A stretch of 64,000 nucleotides of DNA from Phascolarctobacterium sp. (GCA_020024105.1 JAHHUH010000003.1:27947-91946), one strand, 5' to 3'; counted from the stretch's first letter, positions 17,997 through 26,641 are shown. Numbers and translations are program-made. The notes: generated by a model not told the origin, from the sequence alone.

Positions 17997-18578
17997 ATGA
18001 ATTATGTGCCCATCGTTGTTGAAAATTCTGCTTCTGGCGAAAGATCCTATGATATTTATTCACGTCTGCTAAAAGAGAGAATAATTTTTGTAACCGGTGA
18101 AATTAACGATAACATGGCCAATCTCGTCATTGCTCAATTACTGTTCCTGGAGTCCGAGGACCCGGATAAGGATATTCATATGTATATTAATAGTCCTGGT
18201 GGTAGCGTTAGCGCTGGTATGGCTATTTATGATACTATGCAATATATCAAATGTGATGTTTCTACGATTTGCATGGGTATGGCGGCAAGTATGGCTTCCG
18301 TGTTGTTGACCGCTGGTACCCCTGGCAAACGTTATGTTTTACCTTATTCCAGAGTGATGATTCATCAGCCCCTGGGTGGTGTTCAAGGCCAGGCAACTGA
18401 AATTGAAATCCATGCTCGTGAAATTCTCCGTATCCGTGAGGAGTTGAATCATATCTTATCCAAGCATACTGGTCAGAGCGTTGAAAAAATTGCTGCTGAT
18501 ACAGAACGTGACAATTACCTGACAAGCACTGAGGCTAAGGAATACGGCCTGGTAGATGCTATTTTGGAACGTCACTGA
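17997..18578 (+). CDS. clpP: ATP-dependent Clp protease proteolytic subunit ClpP
   Basis: ClpP is the barrel-shaped serine peptidase that degrades proteins fed by ClpX or ClpC. The catalytic triad is visible: Ser in GMAASMAS, His in MIHQPLGG and Asp in TERDNYLT. From ATG 17997 the protein has 193 residues, normal length. This start, 10 bases after AAGGAG, is preferred over ATG 17988, which nearly touches the ribosome site. clpX follows after 26 bases. Confidence 0.97.
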   Translation: MNYVPIVVENSASGERSYDIYSRLLKERIIFVTGEINDNMANLVIAQLLFLESEDPDKDIHMYINSPGGSVSAGMAIYDTMQYIKCDVSTICMGMAASMASVLLTAGTPGKRYVLPYSRVMIHQPLGGVQGQATEIEIHAREILRIREELNHILSKHTGQSVEKIAADTERDNYLTSTEAKEYGLVDAILERH

Positions 18579-18604
18579 GATACATTATAAGGAGATAATA
18601 AAAT

Positions 18605-19858
18605 ATGGCATATGATGATGGTGATAAAGGCCTCTGCTGTTCCTTTTGCGGCAAACGTGAAAGTCAGGTACGTAGGCTGATAGCCGGTCGTGGCGTCTAT
18701 ATCTGCGATGAATGTATTGATTATTGCAAGGAGATGCTGGACGATGATAAGCAGCGTGTAGCCCAAGAGCTGAAGGCTTCTAAGGTGCAGCACAACCTGC
18801 CTAAACCGAAGGAAATTAAGGCTGTTTTAGATGATTATGTTATTGGTCAGGATGAAGCTAAAAAAACCTTGGCCGTAGCCGTATATAATCATTACAAACG
18901 CATTAATTACGAACTGGAAAATCCTGCAGATGAGCGTGAGGTGGAATTACAAAAATCCAATATTCTTATGCTCGGACCTACTGGTAGTGGTAAAACCCTT
19001 TTGGCACAGACTTTAGCTAAAATACTAAAGGTGCCCTTTGCTATTGCCGACGCCACTACTTTAACCGAAGCTGGTTATGTGGGTGAGGATGTGGAAAACA
19101 TTCTATTAAGGTTGATCCAAAATGCAGATTATGATGTAGAAGCTGCTGAACGTGGTATTATCTACATTGACGAAATTGATAAAATTGCGCGTAAGTCCGA
19201 GAATGTTTCCATTACCCGAGATGTTTCCGGCGAGGGTGTACAGCAGGCTCTGTTAAAGATTTTGGAAGGTACTGTAGCTAGTGTGCCTCCCCAGGGTGGC
19301 CGTAAGCATCCTAACCAGGAAATGATTCAGATTAATACCACTAACATTCTCTTTATCTGTGGCGGTGCTTTTGCTGGTCTGGAGAAGATTATAAACAGTC
19401 GTGTTGGCAAGAAAAGTCTGGGCTTTGGTGCGGATGTGAAAAAGAAGACAGAAGTTGATAATAACGAGGTCTTCAAGCATATCTTACCGGAGGATCTGAT
19501 TAGATTTGGTCTGATTCCCGAGTTCTCTGGACGTTTACCTGTTGTTGTTACTTTGGATTCTCTTGATAAAAATGCTTTAGTACGCATTTTGAGTGAACCA
19601 CGTAATGCTCTGGTTAAACAATATCAGCGCTTCTTAGCCATGGACGACGTGGAATTGGAGTTTGAGGACAGTGCTTTGGAGGCTATTGCCGAGGAAGCGT
19701 TGACTCGTAATACCGGTGCCCGTGGTCTACGTGCTATTATCGAAACTATTATGCGCAATGTGATGTATGATGCTCCTTCCTGTGATGATATTGATAAATG
19801 TATCGTTACTGAAGCAACCATGCGTCAGCATGCGGAGCCAAAAATGGTGAAGAAATAA
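18605..19858 (+). CDS. clpX: ATP-dependent Clp protease ATPase subunit ClpX
   Basis: ClpX unfolds tagged proteins and passes them to ClpP. The 417-residue protein has an N-terminal zinc-binding domain (CSFCGK and CDECI near residues 14-40), Walker A GPTGSGKT, Walker B IIYIDEIDKI, the pore loop with GYVGEDVE and sensor 2 GARGLRAI. Order and spacing behind clpP match the usual operon. Confidence 0.97.
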   Translation: MAYDDGDKGLCCSFCGKRESQVRRLIAGRGVYICDECIDYCKEMLDDDKQRVAQELKASKVQHNLPKPKEIKAVLDDYVIGQDEAKKTLAVAVYNHYKRINYELENPADEREVELQKSNILMLGPTGSGKTLLAQTLAKILKVPFAIADATTLTEAGYVGEDVENILLRLIQNADYDVEAAERGIIYIDEIDKIARKSENVSITRDVSGEGVQQALLKILEGTVASVPPQGGRKHPNQEMIQINTTNILFICGGAFAGLEKIINSRVGKKSLGFGADVKKKTEVDNNEVFKHILPEDLIRFGLIPEFSGRLPVVVTLDSLDKNALVRILSEPRNALVKQYQRFLAMDDVELEFEDSALEAIAEEALTRNTGARGLRAIIETIMRNVMYDAPSCDDIDKCIVTEATMRQHAEPKMVKK

Positions 19859-19862
19859 AACC

Positions 19863-19898
19863 AATAAGGGGGGAAGGGATATACCTTTCTCCCTTATT
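19863..19898 (+). terminator. Hairpin between clpX and lon
   Basis: AATAAGGG and CCCTTATT arms can form a stem, but no clear T run follows. It may be a weak terminator or an mRNA-processing hairpin. Confidence 0.35.
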
Positions 19899-19919
19899 TA
19901 CATATAAAGGAGGGATAGG

Positions 19920-22250
19920 ATGAAGGAAGAAATTTTGACTTTGCCTTTGTTAGCTTTACGAGGCATGGTTGTTTTCCCAGGTATGATTACTAACCTGGAT
20001 GTGGGAAGAACAAAATCCTTACAGGCTGTAGATGCTGCTATGGAAGCTGATCGCCGTATTTTGCTGGTCTGCCAAAAGGATGCTGAGGTTATAGAAATCG
20101 GATTAGAGGATTTATATCAGGTAGGAACCTTGGCAGAGATTAAGCAGTTCCTTAAGCTTCCTAATGGCGCTATTCGCATTCTTGTTGAAGGATTGGAACG
20201 TGTGGAAACTGATTCTATCACCGAATTTGCCGGTGAGAATAATTATTTTGTAGGTCATTACCACATTTTGTCTTCTGGTGAAGGCTCACCGCAGGAAATT
20301 GCTGCTTTGACCAAACTGCTACTGGAAAATTTTGAGAAGTGGATTATACTGACCAAGAAGGTTTCCAGTGATGTCTTACAAACTGTTAAATACCAAAAGG
20401 ACCCTGCCGTGATGGCAGATATGATAGCCGGCTATCTGACCTTAACTCCTGATAAGAAGCAGGAAATCTTAGAGATTGCCGATACCTCGGCAAGGATACG
20501 TGCTTTAGTAGAAACTGTAGCCTTAGAGCTAGAAATTGGTAATCTGGAAAAGAAAATTGCCAAGGAAGTACATGACAATATTGATCGCAATCAAAAAGAA
20601 TACTATCTAAGAGAGCAGTTGAAGGTTGTCAGCAAAGAGCTTGGTGACGCTGAAGACCTGGAAGTTGAACTAGAAAATTATCGTAAGAAAATGGATGCCC
20701 TGGATTCGCCTGAAGAGGTCCGCGAGAAGCTCAAAAAAGAGCTGGATAAGCTGCGGAAGCTGACAAATGCTGTTCCAGAGGCTTCAGTGGTACGCAATTA
20801 TATAGATGCTGTTTTAGATTTACCTTGGGGAAAGTATACAGAGGATAATTTTGATCTGAAACATGCTGAAGAAGTATTGAATAAGGAACATTATGGCCTA
20901 AAGAAGATTAAGGAACGTATTCTGGAATATCTGGCCGTACGTGCTTTGAATAAGGATCTGAAAGGGCCTATTCTTTGTCTGGTTGGTCCTCCCGGTGTGG
21001 GTAAGACCTCCTTAGCCCAAAGTGTTGCTCACTCTCTAGAACGTAAATTTACACGTTTTTCACTTGGTGGTATTCATGATGAAGCTGAAATTCGTGGTCA
21101 TCGTCGTACCTATATAGGTTCCATGCCTGGACGTATTATCCATGGTATGCAAAATTGTGGATGTATGAACCCGGTTTTCCTTCTGGACGAAATAGATAAG
21201 CTTTCTTCTGATTACAAGGGTGATCCTGCCTCCGCGCTGTTAGAAGCCTTGGACCCGGAACAGAATAATACCTTTAGTGACCATTTTATTGAATTGCCCT
21301 TTGATCTTTCCCATGTCTTCTGGATTGTCACAGCTAATGATCCTTCCACAATTCCAGCTGCGCTTTATGACCGTATGGAGGTTATTGAGCTGTCCAGCTA
21401 TACAGAGCAGGAAAAGGAGAAAATTGCTGAGCTGTATCTTTTGCCCAAGGAAAGAAAACAGCATGGTCTGGAAAAATGTAACTTGAATATTAATGAGCCG
21501 GCTATGCAGCGTATTATTCGCGAATATACCCGTGAAGCTGGTGTACGTAATCTGGAAAGGCAGTTGGCCAATATCTGCCGTAAGGTAGCCCGTAAGATTG
21601 TAGCTGGTGAATGTAAGGTAGCAAGGGTAACAGAAAAGAATTTGGAAAAATATCTGGGACCAGTTATCTATCTGGAGGAAGATACGGAGGTAGGCTCTGA
21701 AATAGGCGTCTGTAATGGTTTAGCCTGGACGAGTGTAGGTGGCGAGCTATTGAAGGTGGAGGTACTCTGCTATAAGGGGAAGGGTGCACTCACGCTGACA
21801 GGTAAGCTGGGGGATGTCATGAAGGAATCAGCCCAGGCTGGTTTTACCTATATTCGTAGTCGTGCCAAGGAGTTGGGACTGGCCGAGGATTTCTATGAAA
21901 CTGAAGATTTGCATATTCATGTGCCCGAGGGTGCCGTACCCAAGGATGGTCCTTCTGCTGGTATTACCATGGTTACAGCTATGGTTTCTGCTTTAACTAG
22001 GCGTCCTATCAAGGCTAGATTAGCCATGACGGGTGAATTAACCCTTTCTGGTAGAGTACTGCCCATTGGTGGACTTAAGGAAAAGGTTTTAGCTGCTTAC
22101 CGTTGTGGTATTAAGACCATCATTATTCCCCGTCGTAATCAACAGGATGTTGAGGAAATTCCTGAAGAAATCCGTAAGCAACTGGAATTTATTCCAGTAC
22201 GCCATATGGATGAGGTTTTAAAAATTGCATTGGAGGAAAAACATGAGTAA
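19920..22250 (+). CDS. lon: ATP-dependent protease Lon
   Basis: Lon degrades misfolded and regulatory proteins. The 776-residue protein has the N-terminal substrate domain (LPLLALRGMVVFPGM), a coiled-coil linker, the AAA+ module with Walker A GPPGVGKT and Walker B VFLLDEIDKL, and a C-terminal peptidase domain with the catalytic Ser in PKDGPSAGIT and Lys in GLKEKVLAA. It is the soluble LonA type, with no membrane insert. AAAGGAGGG precedes the start. Its end overlaps the next gene by 8 bases. Confidence 0.97.
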   Translation: MKEEILTLPLLALRGMVVFPGMITNLDVGRTKSLQAVDAAMEADRRILLVCQKDAEVIEIGLEDLYQVGTLAEIKQFLKLPNGAIRILVEGLERVETDSITEFAGENNYFVGHYHILSSGEGSPQEIAALTKLLLENFEKWIILTKKVSSDVLQTVKYQKDPAVMADMIAGYLTLTPDKKQEILEIADTSARIRALVETVALELEIGNLEKKIAKEVHDNIDRNQKEYYLREQLKVVSKELGDAEDLEVELENYRKKMDALDSPEEVREKLKKELDKLRKLTNAVPEASVVRNYIDAVLDLPWGKYTEDNFDLKHAEEVLNKEHYGLKKIKERILEYLAVRALNKDLKGPILCLVGPPGVGKTSLAQSVAHSLERKFTRFSLGGIHDEAEIRGHRRTYIGSMPGRIIHGMQNCGCMNPVFLLDEIDKLSSDYKGDPASALLEALDPEQNNTFSDHFIELPFDLSHVFWIVTANDPSTIPAALYDRMEVIELSSYTEQEKEKIAELYLLPKERKQHGLEKCNLNINEPAMQRIIREYTREAGVRNLERQLANICRKVARKIVAGECKVARVTEKNLEKYLGPVIYLEEDTEVGSEIGVCNGLAWTSVGGELLKVEVLCYKGKGALTLTGKLGDVMKESAQAGFTYIRSRAKELGLAEDFYETEDLHIHVPEGAVPKDGPSAGITMVTAMVSALTRRPIKARLAMTGELTLSGRVLPIGGLKEKVLAAYRCGIKTIIIPRRNQQDVEEIPEEIRKQLEFIPVRHMDEVLKIALEEKHE

Positions 22251-22887
22251 AGGTAATTGGGATATTATTCATTCTAAATATGTTGCATCTGCCGTACGTG
22301 CTGACCAGTATCCAAGCCCTGCTTTAATTGAAGTAGCTTTTATTGGTCGTAGTAATGTGGGTAAGTCTTCCTTGATTAATTCCCTGTGCCGCCGTAATGG
22401 TCTGGCACGTGTTAGCTCTACTCCTGGTAAAACCCAGACTATTAATTTCTATGAACTGGAGGCTAAGCGGAGCCTGGAAGAGGGTGGCGATGAAAGAGCT
22501 ACCTTCCATCTGGTTGACCTGCCCGGTTATGGCTTTGCCCGCACTAATAAGGGCAACAAGGATCAATGGTCCGGTTTTATTAGTAAATATCTTTCTGGTA
22601 GTGATAATTTGGCACTGGTCTGCCAGCTGATTGACATTCGTCATAAGCCCCTTGACAGTGATTTGGAATGCTATCGTTGGCTGCAAAGCTGTGGCCTAAG
22701 GATACAGGTTATTTTAACTAAATCTGATAAGCTGTCCAAAAATGCGGCTATGTCCCAAAAGGCGCTTTTTCGTCGGGAATTGGGCTTGACGGATGAGCAG
22801 CTGATGACCTATACTTCTGCCCAGCATACTATGCGGAGTGAGCTGATTACCCGTATCATGGACACTCTGCAGGAATATGCGGAATAA
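22243..22887 (+). CDS. ysxC: Ribosome-biogenesis GTPase YsxC/YihA (EngB)
   Basis: This TRAFAC GTPase acts in large-subunit ribosome assembly. The 214-residue protein has G1 GRSNVGKSS, G2 region STPGKTQT, G3 DLPGYG and G4 TKSDK. I chose ATG 22243 (ribosome site GGAGGA at 22232-22237), which overlaps the lon stop and suggests translational coupling; lon-ysxC is a common Firmicutes pair. Confidence 0.95.
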   Translation: MSKGNWDIIHSKYVASAVRADQYPSPALIEVAFIGRSNVGKSSLINSLCRRNGLARVSSTPGKTQTINFYELEAKRSLEEGGDERATFHLVDLPGYGFARTNKGNKDQWSGFISKYLSGSDNLALVCQLIDIRHKPLDSDLECYRWLQSCGLRIQVILTKSDKLSKNAAMSQKALFRRELGLTDEQLMTYTSAQHTMRSELITRIMDTLQEYAE

Positions 22888-22908
22888 GCTGTAAATAAGA
22901 ATATTTTT

Positions 22909-22937
22909 AAGGACGCTCTGATGAGCGTCCTTTTTTA
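22909..22937 (+). terminator. Terminator after ysxC
   Basis: GGACGCTC / GAGCGTCC stem with TGAT loop and six T. Between here and 23119 I see no gene; a weak AAAGCC/GGGCTTT hairpin lies near 23090-23112. Confidence 0.9.
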
Positions 22938-23118
22938 TTTTATAAGAGGCAGGAGGACTTCTGAAGAAGCTTTTGGAGCAGGCATACTGAATTACTTGGA
23001 ACTTATCTTGCTTCCGTGCTGTTAATTGAAAAAAATATGTGAAATAAATTAGAGTTTTTTTAGTTTAATAAGTAAAAAAACGGAAAGCCTTGATTTCATG
23101 GGCTTTTTACCTACATAG

Positions 23119-23143
23119 GGACAAATAATGTCCATACTGGACA
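23119..23143 (+). promoter_or_regulatory. Operator array A: three GGACA/TGTCC half-sites at 10-bp steps
   Basis: GGACA (23119-23123), TGTCC (23129-23133) and GGACA (23139-23143) are each separated by 5 bases, so half-sites repeat every helical turn. A weaker GACAT follows at 23149. The last half-site coincides with the -35 of the small-peptide promoter. An equivalent array lies at 25408-25432, and the regulator is unknown. Confidence 0.6.
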
Positions 23144-23166
23144 AATATGACATAGGGTGCTATAAT
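23138..23166 (+). promoter_or_regulatory. Promoter of the tandem small-peptide unit
   Basis: TGGACA (23138-23143), 17 bases, TATAAT (23161-23166). Transcription would start near 23173, about 47 bases before the first peptide gene. Confidence 0.7.
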
Positions 23167-23219
23167 CTAGGCATGGGTTGGGAAGTGACCGGAAAAGAAA
23201 CTAGAAGGAGGTAAGGAAG

Positions 23220-23279
23220 ATGTCTTTTGAGAAATTTGTTGAAGCATTGTACAGAATGAACTTTTATATGATTCACTAA
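23220..23279 (+). CDS. 19-residue peptide, first of a tandem pair
   Basis: The frame codes for MSFEKFVEALYRMNFYMIH and stops. An ideal ribosome site, AGAAGGAGGT (23203-23212), ends 7 bases before the ATG. I do not recognise the peptide. Its reality is supported by the second frame 16 bases downstream, which codes for a peptide of equal length with the same pattern (M-S/T-FEKF, AL, FYM-I/V-H at the end), and by a promoter before and a terminator after the pair. The peptide is too short for a signal sequence but is amphipathic, with aromatic residues. A leader peptide, toxin, signalling peptide or small membrane-associated regulator are all possible. Confidence 0.6.
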   Translation: MSFEKFVEALYRMNFYMIH

Positions 23280-23295
23280 GAAATGAGGCAGGAAA

Positions 23296-23355
23296 ATGAC
23301 TTTTGAAAAATTTTATAAGGCTCTCTGCTCTTTGGGCTTTTATATGGTGCATTGA
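23296..23355 (+). CDS. 19-residue peptide, second of a tandem pair
   Basis: The frame codes for MTFEKFYKALCSLGFYMVH and stops. A GAGGCAGGA stretch precedes it, a weaker ribosome site than that of the first peptide. Ten of 19 positions are identical to the first, and several others are conservative, so the two arose by duplication and have been kept under coding constraint. This copy holds a Cys that the first lacks. A hairpin terminator starts 18 bases after the stop. Function unknown. Confidence 0.58.
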   Translation: MTFEKFYKALCSLGFYMVH

Positions 23356-23372
23356 GATGGAGAAGAACATGT

Positions 23373-23408
23373 AAGCGCTACCCGGTGTAAGGGTGAGCGC
23401 TTTTTTGT
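23373..23408 (+). terminator. Terminator after the tandem peptides
   Basis: AAGCGCTACCC and GGGTGAGCGCTT arms (one bulge) are followed by a T run. It closes a transcription unit of about 230 bases. Confidence 0.85.
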
Positions 23409-23410
23409 TT

Positions 23411-23450
23411 TATAATAAAAACTGCGTAACAGAAAAATCTGTTACGCAGT
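23411..23450 (-). terminator. Terminator of the LacI-family regulator unit
   Basis: On the minus strand ACTGCGTAACAG / CTGTTACGCAGT (12-bp stem) runs into TTTTTATTATAAAAC, just past the regulator's stop. Confidence 0.88.
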
Positions 23451-23464
23451 AATAATTGAATTTT

Positions 23465-24553
23465 CTATTGTCGTTTACAGCTTGCTTGGGTAGGTACTGG
23501 ACCGGTACTTTTACGAGCTATCAGCTTGCATTTGTATTCTACATGGGTGATGCTTGCAAATTTTCCGCGACTGCGGTAACCGTCCATTTCTTCTTGTAGC
23601 AGATGGAAGGCACTTTTACCACATTCTACGAGGGAGTTATCCATGGTGGTCAGGTCCACACCATGAATGCGGGAAGGAAAGATGTTATCAAAGCCTGCTA
23701 TGCTGATATCCTCAGGAACACGTAAACCGGCATCAATTACAGCATTGTAGACACCGTAGGCTACCATATCATTGATTGCTACCATGGCTGTGACTGCGGG
23801 GGCCTGCTTAAGACAGGTCTGAGCCAATTTATAGCCAGTAGTATATTCCACATCGACGTGGGTGATTTCGTGTTCTGGAGTTATGTCCTGAGTAATAATT
23901 GTCAGCTTAGCAGACGGCTCCTCATTGCAGGCAGCCTGTAGGCCCTGGGCACGGCGTACACGTGAGCTGTGCTGTTCGTTCAAAGTAGTAGAAAGGTAAG
24001 CCAGCTGACGATGGCCCATCTCTAGCAGATGCTGACCAAGTAGCTGTCCGGCACGGAAGTTATTCATATCCACGGTAGCCAGCTCCAGATCGTTACGTCT
24101 GTCACCGATGGCTACAACGGGAAGTTGTTGACTTAAGCGGCAGGCCAGCTCCGGCTGCTGGGGAATCATAGCAAAAATAATACCGGCTACATTGAGCTTG
24201 GCTGATTCCTCCATGATTAGGCGTTCCGTAGTAGTATCCCAATAGGTGGTGCGGACGGAGACGATAAAGCCAAGCTTGCGTGAAGCTATTTCAATGCCCT
24301 GGATAAGGGTTGTATAGAAGGGGTTAAAGAGAGAAGGGCAGACGATGACAATCAGCTTGTCCGCCGGCTTCACCAGGGCATATTGCTTTTCCTTATGATA
24401 TTGATAGCCCATGGCTTCTGCCAGCTCCAATACCTTTTGTACGGTTTCCTGATTAAAGCGGTTAATGCTTTTCTGGTTTAAAATCATGGATACGCTGGCG
24501 GGAGAAAGCTGGGCCTGGGCGGCAAGGTCCTTTAGGGTTACTCTTTTCTTCAT
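23465..24553 (-). CDS. LacI-family transcriptional regulator
   Basis: The 362-residue protein has the LacI helix-turn-helix (VTLKDLAAQAQLSPASVSMI at the N-terminus) and hinge helix (VLELAEAMGYQYH), then a periplasmic-binding-like effector domain with LIVIVCPSLFNPFYTTLIQG and ISIAGFDNI. It probably senses a sugar or polyol-type ligand. It lies 16 bases behind glpQ on the same strand, so it is cotranscribed and may control the glpQ/TRAP/glpK group. The effector is unknown. LacI operators usually have a CG centre, so the GGACA-type arrays nearby are not an obvious match. Confidence 0.92.
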   Translation of the reverse strand: MKKRVTLKDLAAQAQLSPASVSMILNQKSINRFNQETVQKVLELAEAMGYQYHKEKQYALVKPADKLIVIVCPSLFNPFYTTLIQGIEIASRKLGFIVSVRTTYWDTTTERLIMEESAKLNVAGIIFAMIPQQPELACRLSQQLPVVAIGDRRNDLELATVDMNNFRAGQLLGQHLLEMGHRQLAYLSTTLNEQHSSRVRRAQGLQAACNEEPSAKLTIITQDITPEHEITHVDVEYTTGYKLAQTCLKQAPAVTAMVAINDMVAYGVYNAVIDAGLRVPEDISIAGFDNIFPSRIHGVDLTTMDNSLVECGKSAFHLLQEEMDGYRSRGKFASITHVEYKCKLIARKSTGPVPTQASCKRQ

Positions 24554-24569
24554 TGCTCCTCCTAGGAGA

Positions 24570-25301
24570 TTAGCGACGATTTAACACTTGGGCAGCGCGG
24601 TCAGGATAGTTAGTAATAAGCACATCCACGTGGTTAGCTACCAGCTGCTGCATGACTTCTATTTCGTTAGGGGTCCAAGCCTGCATAATGATATTTTGCT
24701 GATGCAGTTCATCAGCAATGCCGGGCTTCAGGCAGAAGGGAGTGCAGGCGTTGATTGCCATAGCACCACATTCTACCGCATAGCTGCCGGGATGCATGAG
24801 CCAGGTATCCATCAGCAGGCCGCATTTTGCTTCCGGCATTAATTTCAAGATACGTTCCATAGTGTAATGGTTAAAGGAGGAATACCATACCTGGTCCTCC
24901 AAAGCAAATTCGTGAACCATGGCAATTAATTTTTCTTCAATACCGGTATATTCAAAAACACTGGTTTTTAATTCTATGTTGACAATTAATTTTGTCTTTT
25001 TAAGGAAGGTAAAAAACTCTCGCAGGGTGGGAATGGTTTGACGGGGGAAGAAGCCTTTAAAATTAACGCCGACAGAGAGCTCCTTCAGTTCAGCTAAGGT
25101 ATACTCCTTTAAAAAGCCGCTGCCATTAGTAGTACGGTCAAGAATTTCGTCGTGCATGATGACGATTTCTCCATCCTTAGTCAGCTGGATATCCAGTTCT
25201 ATGCCATCAGCTAGGGTTTCTTCAGCAACCTTGGTGAAGGCTAACATAGTATTTTCAGGATAATAACCGGAAAAACCGCGGTGAGCAAAAATTTTAGTCA
25301 T
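24570..25301 (-). CDS. glpQ: Glycerophosphodiester phosphodiesterase (cytosolic)
   Basis: The 243-residue GDPD TIM-barrel enzyme splits glycerophosphodiesters into glycerol 3-phosphate and an alcohol. The catalytic set is visible: HRGFSGYYPENT at the start (His and Arg), then ELDIQLTKDGEIVIMHDE with the metal-binding Glu/Asp and the second His. No signal peptide is present, so the substrate must be imported or come from lipid turnover. It heads a minus-strand unit with the LacI regulator and diverges from the TRAP transporter. Confidence 0.92.
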   Translation of the reverse strand: MTKIFAHRGFSGYYPENTMLAFTKVAEETLADGIELDIQLTKDGEIVIMHDEILDRTTNGSGFLKEYTLAELKELSVGVNFKGFFPRQTIPTLREFFTFLKKTKLIVNIELKTSVFEYTGIEEKLIAMVHEFALEDQVWYSSFNHYTMERILKLMPEAKCGLLMDTWLMHPGSYAVECGAMAINACTPFCLKPGIADELHQQNIIMQAWTPNEIEVMQQLVANHVDVLITNYPDRAAQVLNRR

Positions 25302-25375
25302 GATTTACATCCTCACAATTCTTTTTTATTAATTTACACAATGAATTTCAACTAAATTCAACGATATTAACTAAA

Positions 25376-25404
25376 ATAATAGCATATTTTTACGTTAATA
25401 ACAA
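25376..25404 (-). promoter_or_regulatory. Promoter of glpQ and the LacI regulator
   Basis: On the minus strand TTGTTA (25404-25399), 17 bases, TATTAT (25381-25376). It gives a leader of about 65 bases before glpQ. Confidence 0.55.
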
Positions 25405-25407
25405 GCG

Positions 25408-25432
25408 GGACTAAGAATGTCCACATAGGACA
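25408..25432. promoter_or_regulatory. Operator array B: GGACT/TGTCC/GGACA at 10-bp steps
   Basis: GGACT (25408-25412), TGTCC (25418-25422) and GGACA (25428-25432) repeat the architecture of array A at 23119-23143, including the 5-base spacers. The array ends 3 bases from the -35 of the glpQ promoter and 55 bases from the -35 of the divergent TRAP promoter, so either unit could be the target. Confidence 0.58.
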
Positions 25433-25487
25433 TATATTGGCCTAAAGTAATAATTTAGGCAGAATTACTTAAAATACTGTAAGTTTA

Positions 25488-25516
25488 TTGACAATATTCG
25501 GGAGCTCTGTTAAGAT
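25488..25516 (+). promoter_or_regulatory. Promoter of the TRAP transporter operon
   Basis: TTGACA (25488-25493), 17 bases, TAAGAT (25511-25516), giving a leader of about 65 bases before dctP. Confidence 0.7.
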
Positions 25517-25587
25517 GTTAAGGAAGACTTTGGTAAGAAACTACCAGTAAAATATTCAACAAATTTCAACATAACTAGGAGGAAGAA

Positions 25588-26616
25588 ATGAAAAAAATAG
25601 CAGTTCTTTTAATGATGGCTGTCTGTATGTTAGCTTTAGTTGGCTGTAGCGGCGAAAAAAAAGCAGAAGATAACGCAAATGGTGAAAAAATTGTTTTGAA
25701 ATTAAGCCATGTTTTCTCTCCTGATGAACAGCTTTACAAATCTATGGAAATGGTTGCTGAACGTATTAACAAGAAAACCGAGGGTCGTGTAGAAATTCAA
25801 TGTTTCGGTCAAAATCAATTAGCATGCTATAAAGATGGTTTGGAACAGGTTGTTCATGGTGCTAATTTTATTTCTGTCGAAGATCCTTCCTATTTGGGCG
25901 ATTACGTGCCCGACTTTAAGCCTTTGGTAGGCCCCATGCTTTACCAGAGCTATGACGAATATGCACAAATTATTGAAACTCCCCTGGTTAAGGATATGAT
26001 TGCTAAGGCTGAAGACAAGGGCATTAAGGTTTTGGCTTTGGACTATGTTTTTGGTTTCCGTAATCTGATGACCAACAAAGAAATTCACACTCCTGCAGAC
26101 CTGCAGGGTTTAAAATTGCGTACTCCCGGCAGCAAGCTCTTTATTGATACTATTAATGCAATGGGTGCTACTGCTACCAGCCTGCCTTTCTCTGAAACCT
26201 TGTCCGGCGTTTCCCAAGGCGTAGTTGATGGTCTGGAAGGCTCTGAATTTACTAATATCGGTACCAAATGCTATGAGTATACTAAGAATGTAGCTACTAC
26301 CAAACACTTCCTGGGTACCTGTGGTGTTTATATTTCTACTGAGGTATGGAATAAGATTTCTGAAGCAGACCGTAAAATTATCGCTGAAGAATTTGCTTAT
26401 GGTGGTAAGGAAATGACTAAGATTTCCACTGATTCCTACAATCAGGTATATAAGGAATTGCAGGAAAAAGGTGTTAAGTTCAATGATGTAGATCATGAAG
26501 CCTTCACCAAAGCAACTACTCCGGTCTTCCAGGCTATGGAGGAAAAAGAAGGTGCAACCCCTGGTATTCATGCTAGATTGTTAGAAGAAATTGCTAAAAT
26601 TCGCGCTGCGAAATAA
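25588..26616 (+). CDS. TRAP transporter substrate-binding lipoprotein (DctP family)
   Basis: The 342-residue protein has a lipoprotein signal with lipobox LVGC and then the DctP/SiaP fold: LSHVFSPDEQLYKSMEMVAE, the arginine-bearing GLKLRTPGSKLF that normally clamps a carboxylate, and GVVDGLEGSEFTN. It binds a small, usually acidic, solute outside the membrane for the DctQ/DctM permease encoded next. Here it sits between glpQ and glpK, which hints at a glycerol-related substrate, but the binding Arg favours a carboxylate or other anion. Confidence 0.93.
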   Translation: MKKIAVLLMMAVCMLALVGCSGEKKAEDNANGEKIVLKLSHVFSPDEQLYKSMEMVAERINKKTEGRVEIQCFGQNQLACYKDGLEQVVHGANFISVEDPSYLGDYVPDFKPLVGPMLYQSYDEYAQIIETPLVKDMIAKAEDKGIKVLALDYVFGFRNLMTNKEIHTPADLQGLKLRTPGSKLFIDTINAMGATATSLPFSETLSGVSQGVVDGLEGSEFTNIGTKCYEYTKNVATTKHFLGTCGVYISTEVWNKISEADRKIIAEEFAYGGKEMTKISTDSYNQVYKELQEKGVKFNDVDHEAFTKATTPVFQAMEEKEGATPGIHARLLEEIAKIRAAK

Positions 26617-26641
26617 TTTTAGAAGTAATTAGTTTGGTTGG

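Noticed and set aside
23087..23113. AAAGCC/GGGCTTT hairpin upstream of the tandem peptides
   Set aside because: Stem is short and no gene needs a terminator there, since ysxC already has a strong one.
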